Assembly (NCBI GenBank): GCA_031362245.1
Contig: JANLSD010000331.1
Span: 1-6,624, forward strand
DNA: 6,624 bases
DNA from: JAAURS01 sp031362245
GTDB lineage: Bacteria; Cyanobacteriota; Cyanobacteriia; Thermosynechococcales; Thermosynechococcaceae
Direction: 5' to 3'
A program made the translations under genes and the position numbers. A model generated the notes under the pieces. The model ran no database searches. It worked only from the letters and a program-made list of their open reading frames with translations, and had not been told where the DNA came from. Every line of letters starts with the position of its first letter. Within the stretch, counting starts at the first letter, position 1. Positions 4,737 through 6,624 of the stretch are shown one piece after another.

Positions 4737-6419
4737 ATGCCCGATAATCTTCGCAGCCAAGCCATCACCCAAGGAATCCAGCGATCGCCCAATCGGGCCA
4801 TGCTGCGCGCCGTCGGCTTTGGGGATGCTGACTTTACCAAGCCCATTGTGGGGCTTGCCAATGGATTTAGCACCATCACCCCCTGCAATATGGGGATTGA
4901 TTCCCTTGCCACCCGTGCCGAGACTGGACTCAGAACCGCCGGAGCTATGCCCCAAAAGTTTGGCACCATCACCATCAGCGACGGCATTTCGATGGGCACC
5001 GAGGGCATGAAGTACTCTCTGGTGTCCCGTGAGGTGATTGCCGACTCCATTGAGACCGTGTGCGCGGGTCAAAGTTTGGATGGCGTACTGGCGATCGGCG
5101 GCTGCGACAAAAACATGCCTGGTGCCATGATTGCGATGGCACGGCTCAATATTCCTGCCATTTTTGTCTACGGCGGCACCATCAAGCCCGGACATTATGA
5201 CGGTAAAGACCTCACTGTGGTGAGTTCCTTTGAGGCCGTGGGCCAATTCAGCGCAGGCCGCATTGACGAAGCAGAATTGACCAATATTGAGCGCAATGCT
5301 TGTCCAGGGGCTGGCTCCTGTGGCGGCATGTTTACTGCCAACACTATGTCTTCGGCCTTTGAAGCAATGGGCATGAGCTTGATGTACTCCTCCACGATGG
5401 CAGCGGAAGATGCCGAAAAAGCCGATAGCGCCGAGAAGTCTGCCTTTGCGCTCGTTGAGGCCATCCGCAAACAAATCTTGCCCAGCCACATTCTGACGCG
5501 CAAAGCCTTTGAAAATGCGATCGCCGTCATCATGGCGGTCGGCGGCTCTACGAACTCTGTGCTGCATCTGTTGGCGATCGCCCATGCCATTGGCGTAGAG
5601 CTGATCTTGGATGATTTTGAAGCTATCCGTGGCAAGGTTCCAGTGTTGTGTGACCTCAAACCCTCGGGTCGCTACGTTGCCACCGATCTCCACAAAGCAG
5701 GCGGCATCCCCCAAGTTATGAAAATGCTTTTAGCCCACGGACTCCTTCACGGCGATGCCCTCACCATCAACGGACAAACCGTTGCTGAACTTTTGGCAGA
5801 AATCCCCGAAGAGCCTCGGGAAGATCAAGACGTGATCCGACCCTGGCGCAACCCCATGTACGCTCAGGGCCATCTTGCCGTCCTCAAAGGAAACCTCGCC
5901 ACCGAAGGCGCAGTTGCTAAAATCACAGGGGTTAAAAAGCCGATTATTACTGGCCCTGCCCGTGTGTTTGAGTCCGAAGAAGACTGTTTAGCCGCCATCT
6001 TGGACAAAAAAATTCAGGCGGGCGATGTGATTGTGATCCGCTATGAAGGCCCTAAGGGTGGCCCTGGTATGCGCGAAATGCTGGCTCCAACCTCCGCCAT
6101 CATTGGCGCAGGTCTAGGCGACTCTGTAGGACTCATCACCGACGGACGCTTCTCTGGCGGTACCTATGGGATGGTGGTGGGCCATGTGGCTCCTGAGGCT
6201 GCGGTGGGAGGGGCGATCGCCCTGGTTCAAGAAGGGGACACCATCACCATTGATGCCCCTGCTCGGAAACTAGAGCTACATGTCTCTGATGAAGAATTGG
6301 CTCAACGCCGTGCCAACTTGCAGCCTCGCACCCCACGCTATGTCAAAGGGACATTGGCAAAATATGCCAAACTCGTTTCCTCCAGCAGCGTCGGAGCCGT
6401 CACCGACCTGAATCTTTAA
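4737..6419 (+). CDS. ilvD: Dihydroxy-acid dehydratase
   Basis: IlvD dehydrates 2,3-dihydroxy-isovalerate and 2,3-dihydroxy-3-methylvalerate to the keto acids leading to valine, leucine and isoleucine; it is a cytoplasmic Fe-S enzyme of the IlvD/Edd family. From the chosen start the protein has 560 residues, near the usual cyanobacterial length. The three cluster-ligand cysteines are intact: C50 (TPCNMGI), C123 (GGCDKNMPG, with Mg-binding D124 and probably carbamylated K125) and C195 (CPGAGSCGGMFTANTMS). D82 lies in SDGISMGTEGMKYSL, and PGMREML (443-449) and GRFSGGT (470-476) with the likely catalytic base S473 are present. An in-frame ATG at 4674 would add 21 residues. I prefer 4737 because homologues start at about PDNLRS and the extension looks unconserved; AGGA at 4722-4725 is a weak ribosome site, and a stronger GGAGG (4711-4715) is too distant. 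Four HIP1 sites lie inside. No adjacent ilv/leu genes, so probably a single-gene unit. Confidence 0.97.
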   Translation: MPDNLRSQAITQGIQRSPNRAMLRAVGFGDADFTKPIVGLANGFSTITPCNMGIDSLATRAETGLRTAGAMPQKFGTITISDGISMGTEGMKYSLVSREVIADSIETVCAGQSLDGVLAIGGCDKNMPGAMIAMARLNIPAIFVYGGTIKPGHYDGKDLTVVSSFEAVGQFSAGRIDEAELTNIERNACPGAGSCGGMFTANTMSSAFEAMGMSLMYSSTMAAEDAEKADSAEKSAFALVEAIRKQILPSHILTRKAFENAIAVIMAVGGSTNSVLHLLAIAHAIGVELILDDFEAIRGKVPVLCDLKPSGRYVATDLHKAGGIPQVMKMLLAHGLLHGDALTINGQTVAELLAEIPEEPREDQDVIRPWRNPMYAQGHLAVLKGNLATEGAVAKITGVKKPIITGPARVFESEEDCLAAILDKKIQAGDVIVIRYEGPKGGPGMREMLAPTSAIIGAGLGDSVGLITDGRFSGGTYGMVVGHVAPEAAVGGAIALVQEGDTITIDAPARKLELHVSDEELAQRRANLQPRTPRYVKGTLAKYAKLVSSSSVGAVTDLNL

Positions 6420-6444
6420 GGCTGTGGATTAAATTGTGCTCCTC

Positions 6445-6498
6445 ACCTTGCACTACCCTACCCCCAATACTGTTCGGATAGCCCATATACCTTGCACT
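6445..6498. repeat. Direct repeat of ACCTTGCACT downstream of ilvD
   Basis: The decamer ACCTTGCACT occurs at 6445-6454 and 6489-6498, 44 bp apart start to start, each followed by C-rich sequence. They lie between the ilvD stop and the long inverted repeat. They may be the trace of a small duplication or part of a dispersed intergenic repeat; function is unknown. Confidence 0.5.
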
Positions 6499-6505
6499 CA
6501 GCCCT

Positions 6506-6557
6506 CCAATTCTGGGGGGAGAAATCCAAAGTCTCGGGACATTTCCCCCAGAATTGG
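6506..6557. repeat. Long inverted repeat, dispersed-repeat-like hairpin downstream of ilvD
   Basis: CCAATTCTGGGGG (6506-6518) and CCCCCAGAATTGG (6545-6557) are perfect 13-bp reverse complements around a 26-nt loop. C/G-runs joined to AATTCTGG are, from memory, typical of intergenic palindromic repeats in filamentous cyanobacteria, so this may be one dispersed copy. It begins 86 bp after the ilvD stop and could also end or stabilise the ilvD transcript, although no T-run follows on the plus strand. Confidence 0.65.
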
Positions 6558-6605
6558 CTACGGTGTACACACAAGTCTGAAAAACATTAAAACCCTGCAT
6601 TCGAT

Positions 6606-6624
6606 CCCCCCTGCCCCCCTTAAA
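6606..6624. repeat. C-rich motif truncated by the right window edge
   Basis: Two C6 runs separated by TG end in TTAAA at the window edge. In cyanobacteria such a C-run plus TTAAA is often the left arm of an A/T-looped hairpin whose G-run arm would follow. That arm is not visible, so the assignment is only suggestive. Confidence 0.3.

Noticed and set aside
4683..5714. Minus-strand 343-codon frame opposite ilvD
   Set aside because: A long antisense open frame caused by biased codon use in ilvD; it is rich in His and Gly and has no family motif, whereas the ilvD frame has all catalytic residues.
6400..6600. Minus-strand 66-codon frame downstream of ilvD
   Set aside because: It runs through the inverted repeat and into the 3' end of ilvD, and has no recognisable product or ribosome site.

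Overview
The window looks like chromosomal DNA of a cyanobacterium, probably a filamentous or Leptolyngbya-like lineage. The octamer GCGATCGC (HIP1), over-represented in many cyanobacterial genomes, occurs eleven times in 6.6 kb. Gene content agrees: a secreted tetratricopeptide-repeat (TPR) protein with 40-residue repeats, a DUF4351 protein of a type common in cyanobacteria, a short signal peptidase I, and a cyanobacterial-type dihydroxy-acid dehydratase. The C-rich hairpin and C-tract repeats at the right edge are of a kind seen in cyanobacterial intergenic DNA. Genus and species cannot be fixed from this alone.

Layout, left to right. (1) Positions 1-1431, minus strand: the first 477 codons of a secreted TPR protein whose 3' end lies outside the window. 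Nine 120-bp units run in perfect register. This gene is open at the left edge, so a scan for complete ORFs would miss it. (2) 1432-1774: a divergent intergenic region with candidate promoters for both flanking genes and three short dyads. (3) 1775-2623, plus: a class I SAM-dependent methyltransferase of the leucine-carboxyl-methyltransferase/TcmP-like family, followed by a perfect 12-bp hairpin. (4) 2886-3776, plus: a cyanobacterial hypothetical protein with a C-terminal DUF4351-like domain. (5) 3857-4468, minus: signal peptidase I (lepB), convergent with the previous gene and ending in a hairpin that contains its stop codon. (6) 4469-4736: divergent lepB/ilvD regulatory region. (7) 4737-6419, plus: ilvD, complete. 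(8) 6420-6624: non-coding DNA with a long inverted repeat, a direct decamer repeat and the beginning of a C-rich motif.

The genes do not form one operon or pathway. Strands alternate (minus, plus, plus, minus, plus) and most gaps are over 200 bp, so each gene is probably its own transcription unit. ilvD (branched-chain amino acid synthesis) and lepB (signal peptide removal) are housekeeping genes. The TPR protein carries a signal peptide and so is a possible LepB substrate, but this is only a general relationship. The methyltransferase and the DUF4351 protein have no assignable substrate or partner here. I do not see a convincing new multi-gene system. The most unusual structure is the highly homogeneous TPR repeat array with HIP1 sites locked into the repeat register.
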